DNA of 23,455 nucleotides from positions 1 to 23,455 of the IMG/VR virus record IMGVR_UViG_3300032296_001527. One strand, given 5' to 3'. Shown here one piece after another: positions 1-4,864 of the stretch (the stretch's first letter is position 1; each line of letters begins with the position of its first letter). The position numbers and the translations under genes are program-made. The stretch comes from a virus. The notes under the pieces were generated by a model. The model was given only the letters and a program-made list of their open reading frames with translations, searched no databases and had not been told where the DNA came from.

Positions 1-450
1 ACCATCCTTGATGGCCTTGCTAATTTCAGACTTCCAGACTTCCTTCTTGACTATGAAAAATGCCGGAGGAATAGACTTCTCATCAAGCACTTCCACTGCC
101 TGACTCTTACGAGTGCTGATCTTGGCAAGTGGTGTCTCAAAGCGTCTGATGCCTTTAGCATCTTCCTGAGTAAATATCATCAGGGCATTGAGTAAAGTCT
201 CTCTGAGCCTATCTGCGGTGTTCTCCTTAGCCTTCTTCAATGCCTGTATGCGTTTAATCTCAGCAGCAGCTTGATCAGCCTCAGATTCCAGTTTCAGGAT
301 AAACTTGGCATAGGCCTCAGCCTTGGCTTGAAAGTTCTCCTTCCTGATGGCAAGCTCCTCCATGATTTCATCATTGACCTCGCCACCGTTCTCCTCCATC
401 AATGCGATGAAGGAGAGTTCTTCTTGTGTTAGTTGCCAGAGTGTTGCCAT
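1..450 (-). CDS. Gp157-like phage protein, C-terminus cut by window edge
   Basis: The leftward frame is open from an ATG at 450 to the window edge, giving 150 visible residues without a stop. It begins MATLWQLTQEELSF, continues with an acidic stretch and a long charged helix (about residues 35-90, rich in A, E, K and R), then a strand region with ISTRKSQAVEV and the proline motif SIPPAFF. This order (short N-terminal helix, coiled coil, then a T-x-x-I-S-x-R-K-S strand followed by V-x-D-E-x-x-I-P) is that of the Siphovirus Gp157 family, named after a streptococcal phage protein linked to phage resistance; its molecular role is not firmly known. Family members are roughly 160-180 residues, so little is missing. 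Its start lies 3 bases after the stop of the SSB-like gene, so the two are co-transcribed. The family call is from motif memory, not a search. Confidence 0.75.
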   Translation of the reverse strand, partial: MATLWQLTQEELSFIALMEENGGEVNDEIMEELAIRKENFQAKAEAYAKFILKLESEADQAAAEIKRIQALKKAKENTADRLRETLLNALMIFTQEDAKGIRRFETPLAKISTRKSQAVEVLDEKSIPPAFFIVKKEVWKSEISKAIKDG

Positions 451-453
451 GAC

Positions 454-1158
454 TTAAAAAGGAACATCATCAAACGCATCTTGAACCTGGGCAGCCACTT
501 GCTGCTGATGTTGTGCATAGAGCATCTCCTGCTGCTGAGCCGGAGTAAGAGTTTGTGCCACTTGTGTCGGTTGTGCCATAGGCTTACTCATCATTGCCTT
601 GTACTCGGTGCTTCCGGTGATCATCTCCTGGAGGAAAGCTGGCAAAGTCTCAAACTTAGTGCGGTCAAATTCAAGCACACTGAACTCCATGCTAGGGTTA
701 TGCTGCGGAGGGCATGTCATGCCCTTCATCATAGGCATAACAGCAGCAATTCGCTCATAGACCTTCTCAGGGTTAGTCTTGCTAGGCTGATGAATGAGAT
801 TAATCATGCATGGCTGACCTATAAGCCTGGCAAGGTCAAATGATTCTGCCTCCTTCTCCGTGAGTGCCTTGCCTCTCCAGCTGTTAAGAAGCTGTCGCAG
901 GTTTGACTTCTCATTCAGGCTCAGTGTCATCTCCTTGCTAATTGCGCAAGGCTGCATGCCCTTGTCCTGGTTAAAGCACCGGAGTTCGGTGGGTAGTTCC
1001 CAAGTAAACCTGACCAGGTCTACTACTTTCTCCTCGCCCATGTACTTCTGCGTAACATGGCCTAGGTGAACAACTGAATAACATCTGGCTACATAAGTGC
1101 CAGCAGGGATAAGCTCTCTCTGAGTGCTTTCTCCGGTTGATTTAGCGATGATTGCCAT
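454..1158 (-). CDS. SSB-like phage DNA-metabolism protein with acidic C-terminal tip
   Basis: This 234-residue protein starts MAIIAKSTGES and has a beta-rich first half (IPAGTYVARCYSVVHLG, then VRFTWELP), a middle with SKEMTLSLNEKSNLRQLLNSWRGK, a Gln/Ala-rich linker (about residues 200-225) and the ending DAFDDVPF. A globular beta-rich domain, a flexible Q-rich linker and a short acidic tip ending in hydrophobic residues is the architecture of single-stranded DNA-binding proteins, whose tip recruits replication and repair partners. I recognise this as a common phage family usually labelled hypothetical or SSB-like. The SSB role is inferred from architecture and from its place next to the Gp157-like gene. 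A recombination mediator or another OB-fold protein is an alternative. It has no visible ribosome-binding site, as expected for Bacteroidetes. Confidence 0.65.
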   Translation of the reverse strand: MAIIAKSTGESTQRELIPAGTYVARCYSVVHLGHVTQKYMGEEKVVDLVRFTWELPTELRCFNQDKGMQPCAISKEMTLSLNEKSNLRQLLNSWRGKALTEKEAESFDLARLIGQPCMINLIHQPSKTNPEKVYERIAAVMPMMKGMTCPPQHNPSMEFSVLEFDRTKFETLPAFLQEMITGSTEYKAMMSKPMAQPTQVAQTLTPAQQQEMLYAQHQQQVAAQVQDAFDDVPF

Positions 1159-1188
1159 AATCTGTTTGGTTTATAAATTGAATAAAAA

Positions 1189-1287
1189 TTAAAGTGCGTA
1201 AATGATAGCGCAGATTGCCCATACTGCGAAGAGTTTTGCGAAAAGGATAACCTGATCCTTTAGGGGCATTTGCGGAAAGTCTTTCAT
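1189..1287 (-). CDS. 32-residue single-pass membrane peptide
   Basis: A short leftward reading frame begins with ATG at 1287, one base after the stop of the upstream 74-residue gene, and ends with TAA at 1189-1191. It encodes MKDFPQMPLKDQ followed by a hydrophobic stretch of about 20 residues (VILFAKLFAVWAICAIIYAL) that would make one membrane helix with the N-terminus outside the helix. The tight spacing suggests translational coupling within the leftward operon. Function is unknown; small phage membrane peptides of this type can be lysis or exclusion factors, but nothing here identifies one. It is short enough that chance cannot be excluded. Confidence 0.45.
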   Translation of the reverse strand: MKDFPQMPLKDQVILFAKLFAVWAICAIIYAL

Positions 1288-1288
1288 A

Positions 1289-1513
1289 TTATTTGGCATT
1301 GATAATGTGACCACCTAAATCCAGACGAATGATAGTTGTGCCTGACTTGCGAAAGGTCTTATAGTCAGATGCTGAGTAATCACATGGGAAACCTAATGCT
1401 TTCTCGGCTTCCTCACGATTTGGGTAGTGCTGCTTGTCATTGCCGATAAAGTGAACAATGAGTGTGTCTGTTGCTTGATTGTAAGCTGCTGACATTGGAG
1501 TGAAGTAATTCAT
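1289..1513 (-). CDS. hypothetical small phage protein (74 aa)
   Basis: The protein starts MNYFTPMSAAYNQATDTLIVHFIGN and ends LGGHIINAK. It has alternating strands and one helix (NREEAEKALGF), giving a small alpha/beta fold with no cysteine pair, membrane segment or catalytic motif that I recognise. It lies inside the leftward early operon, 25 bases downstream of the 93-residue gene and one base upstream of the membrane peptide. Being in the same operon as the SSB-like and Gp157-like genes suggests an early, host-takeover or DNA-metabolism role, but that is inference only. Confidence 0.6.
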   Translation of the reverse strand: MNYFTPMSAAYNQATDTLIVHFIGNDKQHYPNREEAEKALGFPCDYSASDYKTFRKSGTTIIRLDLGGHIINAK

Positions 1514-1538
1514 GTTAGTAAATATTTATTGGTTAGAA

Positions 1539-1820
1539 TTAGAAATTAAGACCGTGAACATTAGTCCAATCATAGTTAGGCTTGAACTTGAGCGAGCGAT
1601 CTGCCCAGTGCTTGTTGGCAAACCATGATGCTACTAAGTAGTTGCCATCCTTCTCCTGGATAACTGACTTTGGAAACCACTGCTCACTTACTATTGCTGA
1701 GTGACCATTAGCTGACCATAAAGTGATAGTAAGTTGAATTGCTTTCTCTGACTCTTTAGCTACTACTGGAGTTTTGCCGTTGATGGCTACGAATTCGAAT
1801 CCTTTTGCTGTTGCTTTCAT
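1539..1820 (-). CDS. hypothetical small phage protein (93 aa), first gene of the leftward operon
   Basis: The protein starts MKATAKGFEFVAINGKTPVVAKESEKA and contains several tryptophans in its second half (LWSANG, EQWFPK, ASWFANKHW). It looks like a compact beta-rich domain. I do not recognise the family. Its ATG is the first one after the leftward promoter at 1851-1881, with a leader of about 25 bases, so it should be the most promoter-proximal gene of the operon that runs through the SSB-like and Gp157-like genes. The ATG at 1820 is the only sensible start. Confidence 0.6.
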   Translation of the reverse strand: MKATAKGFEFVAINGKTPVVAKESEKAIQLTITLWSANGHSAIVSEQWFPKSVIQEKDGNYLVASWFANKHWADRSLKFKPNYDWTNVHGLNF

Positions 1821-1850
1821 AATTGTTATTGGTAATCGTTAAACTTGAGG

Positions 1851-1881
1851 CAAACATAATAGCTGAAATTATATCTGCAAA
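1851..1881 (-). promoter_or_regulatory. Bacteroidetes-type promoter for the leftward operon
   Basis: On the minus strand TATGTTTG (complement of 1851-1858) matches the Bacteroidetes -7 consensus TAnnTTTG. A TTTG element (complement of 1878-1881) lies 19 bases upstream, the expected -33 spacing. Transcription would start near 1845, about 25 bases before the ATG at 1820. The rest of the gap 1821-1899 is AT-rich with no other feature. Confidence 0.6.
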
Positions 1882-1899
1882 ATTATTTGCAAAAATATT

Positions 1900-2262
1900 T
1901 CAACTTTTTTTTCGAATCAGCCTTCCGTACTTCAGGAGGGCATAATTAACCTTACTATCCACCACCATTATCTCACCATTAAGCTCCTCCAAAGTCATCC
2001 GGTGGCACACCTTTTTAAAGTGTTGATCAGTTAGTCCATGCTTAGCGCAGAAGTCATCCAGCGTAAGTCTGAGCTTCTTTCTGCGAGTGCCTGTGTGTTT
2101 GAGTATGTCCTCAACCATTGCCAAGTTCCACTCATCCACCTTGACCCAAGGATATTTGTAGCCTTCAACTGTCTTAGTGTGAAATAGCCTTTTATACCTG
2201 GTAAAGCGGTGCGGAGGCAACTTATACTTCCGGCAGAAATCTGAAATTTTTAAGCAGTCCAT
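1900..2262 (-). CDS. hypothetical protein with two similar HTH-like halves (120 aa)
   Basis: This small basic protein appears to be built from two related segments. Residues around 5-45 (ISDFCRKYKLPPHRFTRYKR, later VKVDEWN) resemble residues around 66-105 (LDDFCAKHGLTDQHFKKVC, later VVDSKVN). Each half has the pattern hydrophobic-x-D-F-C-x-K-x-x-L-x-x-x-x-F, which could be a short helix-turn-helix such as those that read out DNA in excisionase- or repressor-like proteins. It is the gene transcribed leftward away from the nuclease gene, the usual place for a regulator of a divergent promoter. DNA binding is inferred from charge, pattern and position; no named family was recognised. It ends in KYGRLIRKKS. 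Confidence 0.6.
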   Translation of the reverse strand: MDCLKISDFCRKYKLPPHRFTRYKRLFHTKTVEGYKYPWVKVDEWNLAMVEDILKHTGTRRKKLRLTLDDFCAKHGLTDQHFKKVCHRMTLEELNGEIMVVDSKVNYALLKYGRLIRKKS

Positions 2263-2276
2263 AGTTCCATTTGGTT

Positions 2277-2304
2277 TAGGTTTGCAAAAGTAAGTGCAAA
2301 ACTA
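2277..2304. promoter_or_regulatory. divergent promoter region with opposed -7 boxes
   Basis: A rightward TAGGTTTG (2277-2284) is abutted by leftward TACTTTTG (complement of 2285-2292), and a second leftward box TAGTTTTG lies at 2297-2304. All three fit TAnnTTTG. No clear -33 TTTG was found at the right spacing for any of them, so each call alone is weak. Position between divergent genes is the main support. Confidence 0.35.
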
Positions 2305-2307
2305 TTT
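2291..2307 (+). repeat. 17-base exact repeat, copy 1
   Basis: TAAGTGCAAAACTATTT occurs here, between the divergent genes, and again at 23420-23436 after the head morphogenesis gene. Its complement carries a TAGTTTTG box. It could be an operator, a promoter fragment or chance. Confidence 0.45.
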
Positions 2308-2328
2308 ATGCCCGGCTTTTTTTTTGAC

Positions 2329-2715
2329 ATGGCATTGCCCCAGGTGATCAAACCAAATCCAGACTTCAAAAAATATGTAGGAACTGAAGACAACTTGCAG
2401 AAAGCAGTTGCCAAGTATCTGGACACCATCGGAGCATTCTGGTTTCACTGCCCCAATGGAGGCAGCAGGAATGCAATAGAGGCAAGCAAGCTAAAGACTA
2501 TGGGAGTAAAGGCTGGCATCCCGGACTGCCTAATCCTAGACCAGCGTAAAGGCTATTCCGGTTTGGCAATCGAACTGAAGGTAGGTTACAATAAGCCATC
2601 AGAGCAGCAGCTGGACATTATAGATAAACTGGTGCAGTCTAATTGGCTGGTAGTGGTCTCCTGGTCGCTAGATGAAGTAATTAGTATAATTGATTATTAC
2701 TATGAAGATAAATGA
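2329..2715 (+). CDS. VRR-NUC domain nuclease
   Basis: The 128-residue protein shows the compact stand-alone VRR-NUC fold of the PD-(D/E)xK nuclease superfamily. In order: E20 and Q24 in the first helix, the FWFHCPNGGSRN segment (37-48), GVKAGIPD (59-66) with the metal-binding aspartate, IELK (81-84) with the acidic and lysine catalytic residues, and Q94 in the following helix. Phage versions are thought to resolve branched DNA such as Holliday junctions before packaging or during replication. An upstream ATG at 2308 would add MPGFFFD, but that segment is encoded by a T9 run and carries no family residues, so I prefer 2329. It overlaps the start of the methyltransferase gene by 14 bases. Confidence 0.8.
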   Translation: MALPQVIKPNPDFKKYVGTEDNLQKAVAKYLDTIGAFWFHCPNGGSRNAIEASKLKTMGVKAGIPDCLILDQRKGYSGLAIELKVGYNKPSEQQLDIIDKLVQSNWLVVVSWSLDEVISIIDYYYEDK

Positions 2716-3265
2716 AAACGGATTCTGGGAGAATCCAACAAGAGAAGGCCATGCACATGATAGCAAACTAGCAGGAGCTATTTTAAAACTACTCAGGCGC
2801 AGGAAGTGCGACACTCTGGTAGACTTTGGTTGTGGCACTGGCGAGTATGCCAGATTCTTTAAGAGGCATAAAATTGTAGTGGAGGCTTATGATGGCAATC
2901 CATACACTGAGCAGCTAACAGGTGGCATCGGGCAAGTGAAAGACCTCAGCCAGCCATTTGACTTGAAGAAGTACTTTAAGTGTGTACTTAGCCTGGAGGT
3001 GGGAGAACACATACCTGCCGATTGCGAGGATGTATTCATTGACAACCTACTCCGGCATGGCAGAGAATCGGATGATCCTATTTACATCATTAGTTGGGGC
3101 ATACCTGGGCAGGATGGTGATGGTCATGTCAATTGCAGGAGCAATGACTACATCATTGATAAACTAGAGTCTAAAGGCCTGCTATACTTGCCACACTTCA
3201 CTGATGAACTTCGAAAGTCTGCCAGCCTCTGGTGGTTCAAGCAGTCACTCATGGTTTTTATTTAA
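2702..3265 (+). CDS. class I SAM-dependent methyltransferase
   Basis: The protein (187 residues from the ATG at 2702) has the Rossmann-type methyltransferase core. Motif I is VDFGCGTGEYA (40-50), the SAM-binding glycine loop. An acidic residue ends the next strand (VVEAYDGNP, 59-67). Motif IV-like LSLEVGEHIP lies at 97-105, followed by IISWGIPGQDGDGHVN (129-144). The target is not evident: no DNA-methylase DPPY-type motif is present, so a small molecule, nucleotide, protein or sugar is possible. It overlaps the nuclease gene by 14 bases, which argues for co-translation. A TTG at 2690 would add four residues; the ATG is preferred. The ending MVFI may be slightly short of larger family members. 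Confidence 0.75.
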   Translation: MKINENGFWENPTREGHAHDSKLAGAILKLLRRRKCDTLVDFGCGTGEYARFFKRHKIVVEAYDGNPYTEQLTGGIGQVKDLSQPFDLKKYFKCVLSLEVGEHIPADCEDVFIDNLLRHGRESDDPIYIISWGIPGQDGDGHVNCRSNDYIIDKLESKGLLYLPHFTDELRKSASLWWFKQSLMVFI

Positions 3266-3321
3266 AAAATTTGGTAGTCTCGATTGTTCTGTAATTTATT
3301 TGCAAAAAAATAAATCAAAAC

Positions 3322-3606
3322 ATGGAAGAAATCGAAGCACTCAATGCCAAACTAGCTGAATGCAAGAGGCATGCAGACAATCACCGGAGAAGCAGAGACT
3401 ACCATAAGGAGGCATCTGCAGACCTAAGAGTAGAGGTACAAGAACTCAAGAATGTAGTTGAGTTCTGGCAGGATCAGCACCGTAGGATGGATGATGCTTT
3501 TTGTCTATCAAGAAGGCATCATGAGACCTGGATGACCATTGCCATAGTCCTTGGCATTTTCTCAATTGCTATGTCGGTGCTTTTCTTTTGGGCAGTACGG
3601 TCATGA
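3322..3606 (+). CDS. coiled-coil protein with a C-terminal membrane anchor
   Basis: Residues 1-60 of this 94-residue protein form a strongly charged, probably coiled-coil helix (MEEIEALNAKLAECKRHAD, later LRVEVQELKNVVEFW). Residues about 70-91 are hydrophobic (TIAIVLGIFSIAMSVLFFWAV) and should span the membrane once, leaving the short tail RS. The topology, soluble coil first and anchor last, is that of a tail-anchored protein, the reverse of an inner-membrane spanin. Function is unknown. The ATG at 3322 follows an AT-rich 56-base gap with no clear terminator. Its TGA overlaps the next ATG as ATGA at 3603. Confidence 0.65.
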   Translation: MEEIEALNAKLAECKRHADNHRRSRDYHKEASADLRVEVQELKNVVEFWQDQHRRMDDAFCLSRRHHETWMTIAIVLGIFSIAMSVLFFWAVRS

Positions 3607-3896
3607 GAGACTTCACTAAGTTCACCTGCTTCATCAGGGGAGTTCTTGAGACTGGATATGTCATTAAGCACTCAGACAAGCAGCTCCGGCATGATGTCAA
3701 GATGCACTTCAATAGGTTGCTTCATGAGGCTACTCAGTTTGAGAAGTTCTTGAAGGTTCAGCTAGGTGATGAAATGGCTGAGGCTGAAGATGCCATTAAC
3801 TCAGCTGTGGTAGACCTGGTCTGGCAGATTTTTGATATGAATGAGGAGCAGGTGCAGAAATTTTTTGATCACATTAATGCTTTTCAAGAAAAGTAG
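3603..3896 (+). CDS. hypothetical helical phage protein (97 aa)
   Basis: Starting at the ATG that overlaps the previous stop (ATGA, 3603-3606), the protein reads MRDFTKFTCFIRGVLETGYV and then appears almost entirely helical, with an acidic middle (DEMAEAEDA) and a final amphipathic helix (NEEQVQKFFDHINAFQEK). A TTG at 3588 could extend it by five residues but the coupled ATG is more likely. I do not recognise the family. It is the last gene before the non-coding stretch at 3897-4017 and so closes the first rightward cluster. Confidence 0.6.
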   Translation: MRDFTKFTCFIRGVLETGYVIKHSDKQLRHDVKMHFNRLLHEATQFEKFLKVQLGDEMAEAEDAINSAVVDLVWQIFDMNEEQVQKFFDHINAFQEK

Positions 3897-3897
3897 T

Positions 3898-3905
3898 TAA
3901 GTTTG
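3898..3905 (+). promoter_or_regulatory. -7 promoter box upstream of the structured RNA
   Basis: TAAGTTTG matches TAnnTTTG exactly and begins two bases after the preceding stop codon. The predicted start of transcription, 5-7 bases downstream, coincides with the first hairpin at 3910. No good -33 element is seen at the expected distance. Confidence 0.4.
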
Positions 3906-3907
3906 TA

Positions 3908-4017
3908 ATGCCGAAAGGCCGCTGGGTAGGAGCAGCGTGTTTCAAATTCTTTAATGTCCTTTGTCCGCTTAGTAGGGTCTCCTACCCCGAACGGCGAACA
4001 AAGGATTTTTTATTTTT
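3908..4017 (+). ncRNA. candidate structured RNA with possible loop-loop pseudoknot and terminator
   Basis: This gap between coding regions folds into successive helices. Hairpin A is GCC-GAAA-GGC (3910-3919). Hairpin B has stem CGCTG/CAGCG (3920-3924 with 3933-3937) and an 8-base loop GGTAGGAG. That loop is perfectly complementary to CTCCTACC at 3979-3986. A long outer stem pairs TCCTTTGT (3957-3964) with ACAAAGGA (3998-4005) and is followed by T6-A-T5. Inside it, GTAGG (3972-3976) can instead pair with CCTAC (3981-3985), so the loop of hairpin B and this strand compete for the same partner. It may be a free small RNA of about 100 bases or a leader controlling the genes from 4018. I matched it to no known RNA family; a pistol-type ribozyme shares a hairpin-loop pseudoknot but the remaining core does not fit. 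Confidence 0.5.
3957..4017 (+). terminator. intrinsic terminator, possibly conditional
   Basis: An 8-bp stem (3957-3964 with 3998-4005), extended past a C/A mismatch by about four more pairs, is followed by TTTTTTATTTTT (4006-4017). It sits directly against the ATG at 4018, so full termination would silence the replication genes unless it is bypassed or they have another promoter. Confidence 0.55.
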
Positions 4018-4191
4018 ATGCATTTAGTTTTTAATGAATTAAAAATTGACATCAGTTACAGTCCACAACTTAATAATGTCAAAGTTATGGTGTGGTTAGA
4101 TGAAGTTCTTGTTGCAGAAGGTATTTATGATAATTTCTTAGATATACCTTCAGTTGAACAAATTTTACTTGATAGTGGAATATATCTATGA
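4018..4191 (+). CDS. hypothetical small protein (57 aa), first gene of the replication block
   Basis: The ATG at 4018 directly follows the T-tract of the terminator, and the frame runs to TGA at 4189-4191, which overlaps the ATG of the initiator-like gene (ATGA). The product begins MHLVFNELKIDISYSPQL, contains VKVMVWLDEVLVAEGIYDNF and ends with a helix plus DSGIYL. It looks like a small alpha/beta protein with two or three strands. The stop-start overlap and the AT-rich codon use shared with the following gene support it as a real gene. Function is unknown; early translation through the structured leader could couple expression of the replication protein to it. Confidence 0.55.
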   Translation: MHLVFNELKIDISYSPQLNNVKVMVWLDEVLVAEGIYDNFLDIPSVEQILLDSGIYL

Positions 4192-4859
4192 ATGGCTATC
4201 AATTAACAGATGCTTGGTTTGAATTTAGATTTCAGCATCCGGATAAAGTTTCACATTCTCATACTGAGCTTTATTTCTACTTGGTTTACCATTGGAACAA
4301 GTTGAGCCAAAAAGAAAAATTTGGGTTACCATCTGCCATAACGATGGAGGCAACCGGAATAAAAAATTACAAAACTTATTCAAAGTGCCTTAAAGATTTG
4401 GTTGAATTTGGGTTCATAAGGATAGTTCAGGAAGCAATAAATCAGCATCAAGCTGTTGTAGTTGCTTGGGGCAAAAATACCAAAGCAGATACTGAAGCAC
4501 TGACAGAAGCACTGACTAAAGCACAGCATGAAGCACTGCCCCACATAGTAGAACTAAATAACTTAGTAACTAATGAACTTAAGAAAGAGAGCAAAAAATT
4601 TATTCCTCCAACTTATGAGGAGGTAGAAGCCTTCTTTCTTGAAAACAATGAGAGTCTAAATAATCTACCAAGGTGCTATCATCACTATGCTGATCATAAT
4701 TGGACAAATAGTCATGGTAAAAAAGTAAAGGACTGGAAGCGCACAATTAAAACTAATTGGTTCGGTAAAAACCAAAATATGACAAACCAATTCGTTCCGC
4801 CCGATCCACCGCCAGGAGTAAGCCGAAAATTTCACGAATCTTACAAACCTAATCAGTAA
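4188..4859 (+). CDS. replication initiator-like protein (winged helix, helicase-loader type)
   Basis: The 223-residue protein has an N-terminal region (about 1-95) with the pattern of a winged-helix DNA-binding domain: TELYFYLVYHWNKLSQKE, then SAITMEATGIKNYKTYSKCL and LVEFGFIRIV. A low-complexity linker of TEAL-type repeats follows (about 102-117). The C-terminal part (FIPPTYEEVEAFFLEN, then HHYADHNWTNSHGKKVKDWK and a W-containing helix) resembles the DnaD-like or replisome-organiser tail found in phage initiators, including the K-x-x-W-K-x-x-x-x-x-W ending. Such proteins bind the origin and help load the replicative helicase, encoded 5 bases downstream. The codon use is more AT-rich than in the helicase gene. 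The family call is moderate; the role is inferred mainly from context and layout. Confidence 0.65.
   Translation: MNGYQLTDAWFEFRFQHPDKVSHSHTELYFYLVYHWNKLSQKEKFGLPSAITMEATGIKNYKTYSKCLKDLVEFGFIRIVQEAINQHQAVVVAWGKNTKADTEALTEALTKAQHEALPHIVELNNLVTNELKKESKKFIPPTYEEVEAFFLENNESLNNLPRCYHHYADHNWTNSHGKKVKDWKRTIKTNWFGKNQNMTNQFVPPDPPPGVSRKFHESYKPNQ
4491..4538 (+). repeat. four 12-base tandem repeats (iteron-like) inside the initiator gene
   Basis: Units at 4491, 4503, 4515 and 4527 read ACTGAAGCACTG, ACAGAAGCACTG, ACTAAAGCACAG and CATGAAGCACTG. A decayed fifth unit (7 of 12 bases) lies at 4479-4490. They encode TEAL, TEAL, TKAQ and HEAL. An AT-rich stretch follows to about 4610. This is the arrangement of an origin inside an initiator gene, as in phage lambda O. 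Confidence 0.6.
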
Positions 4860-4864
4860 ACACT

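Noticed and set aside
433-843. Rightward 136-codon frame
   Set aside because: It lies antisense to the SSB-like gene and its product is leucine/histidine-rich, as expected for a complementary frame.
2308-2328. Earlier ATG for the VRR-NUC gene and T9 run between the two starts as a phase switch
   Set aside because: Both ATGs are in the same frame and the extension holds no family residues; the T-run could matter only if the first ATG is used, which nothing supports.
3920-3955. tRNA-like look: GGTAGGAGCA resembles a D-loop and TTCAAATTC a T-loop
   Set aside because: Only about six bases separate them, there is no anticodon arm or acceptor stem, and the hairpins pair otherwise.
3910-4005. Pistol ribozyme, because of the hairpin loop pairing with a downstream strand
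   Set aside because: The linker and the third stem carrying the cleavage site of the pistol core are not recognisable.
3908-4027. A 39-codon frame starting MPKGRWVGAACF across the structured RNA region
   Set aside because: Its codons (CGG, CCC, TCC) are unlike neighbouring genes, the start would sit at or before the predicted transcript start, and the complementary helices explain the sequence better.
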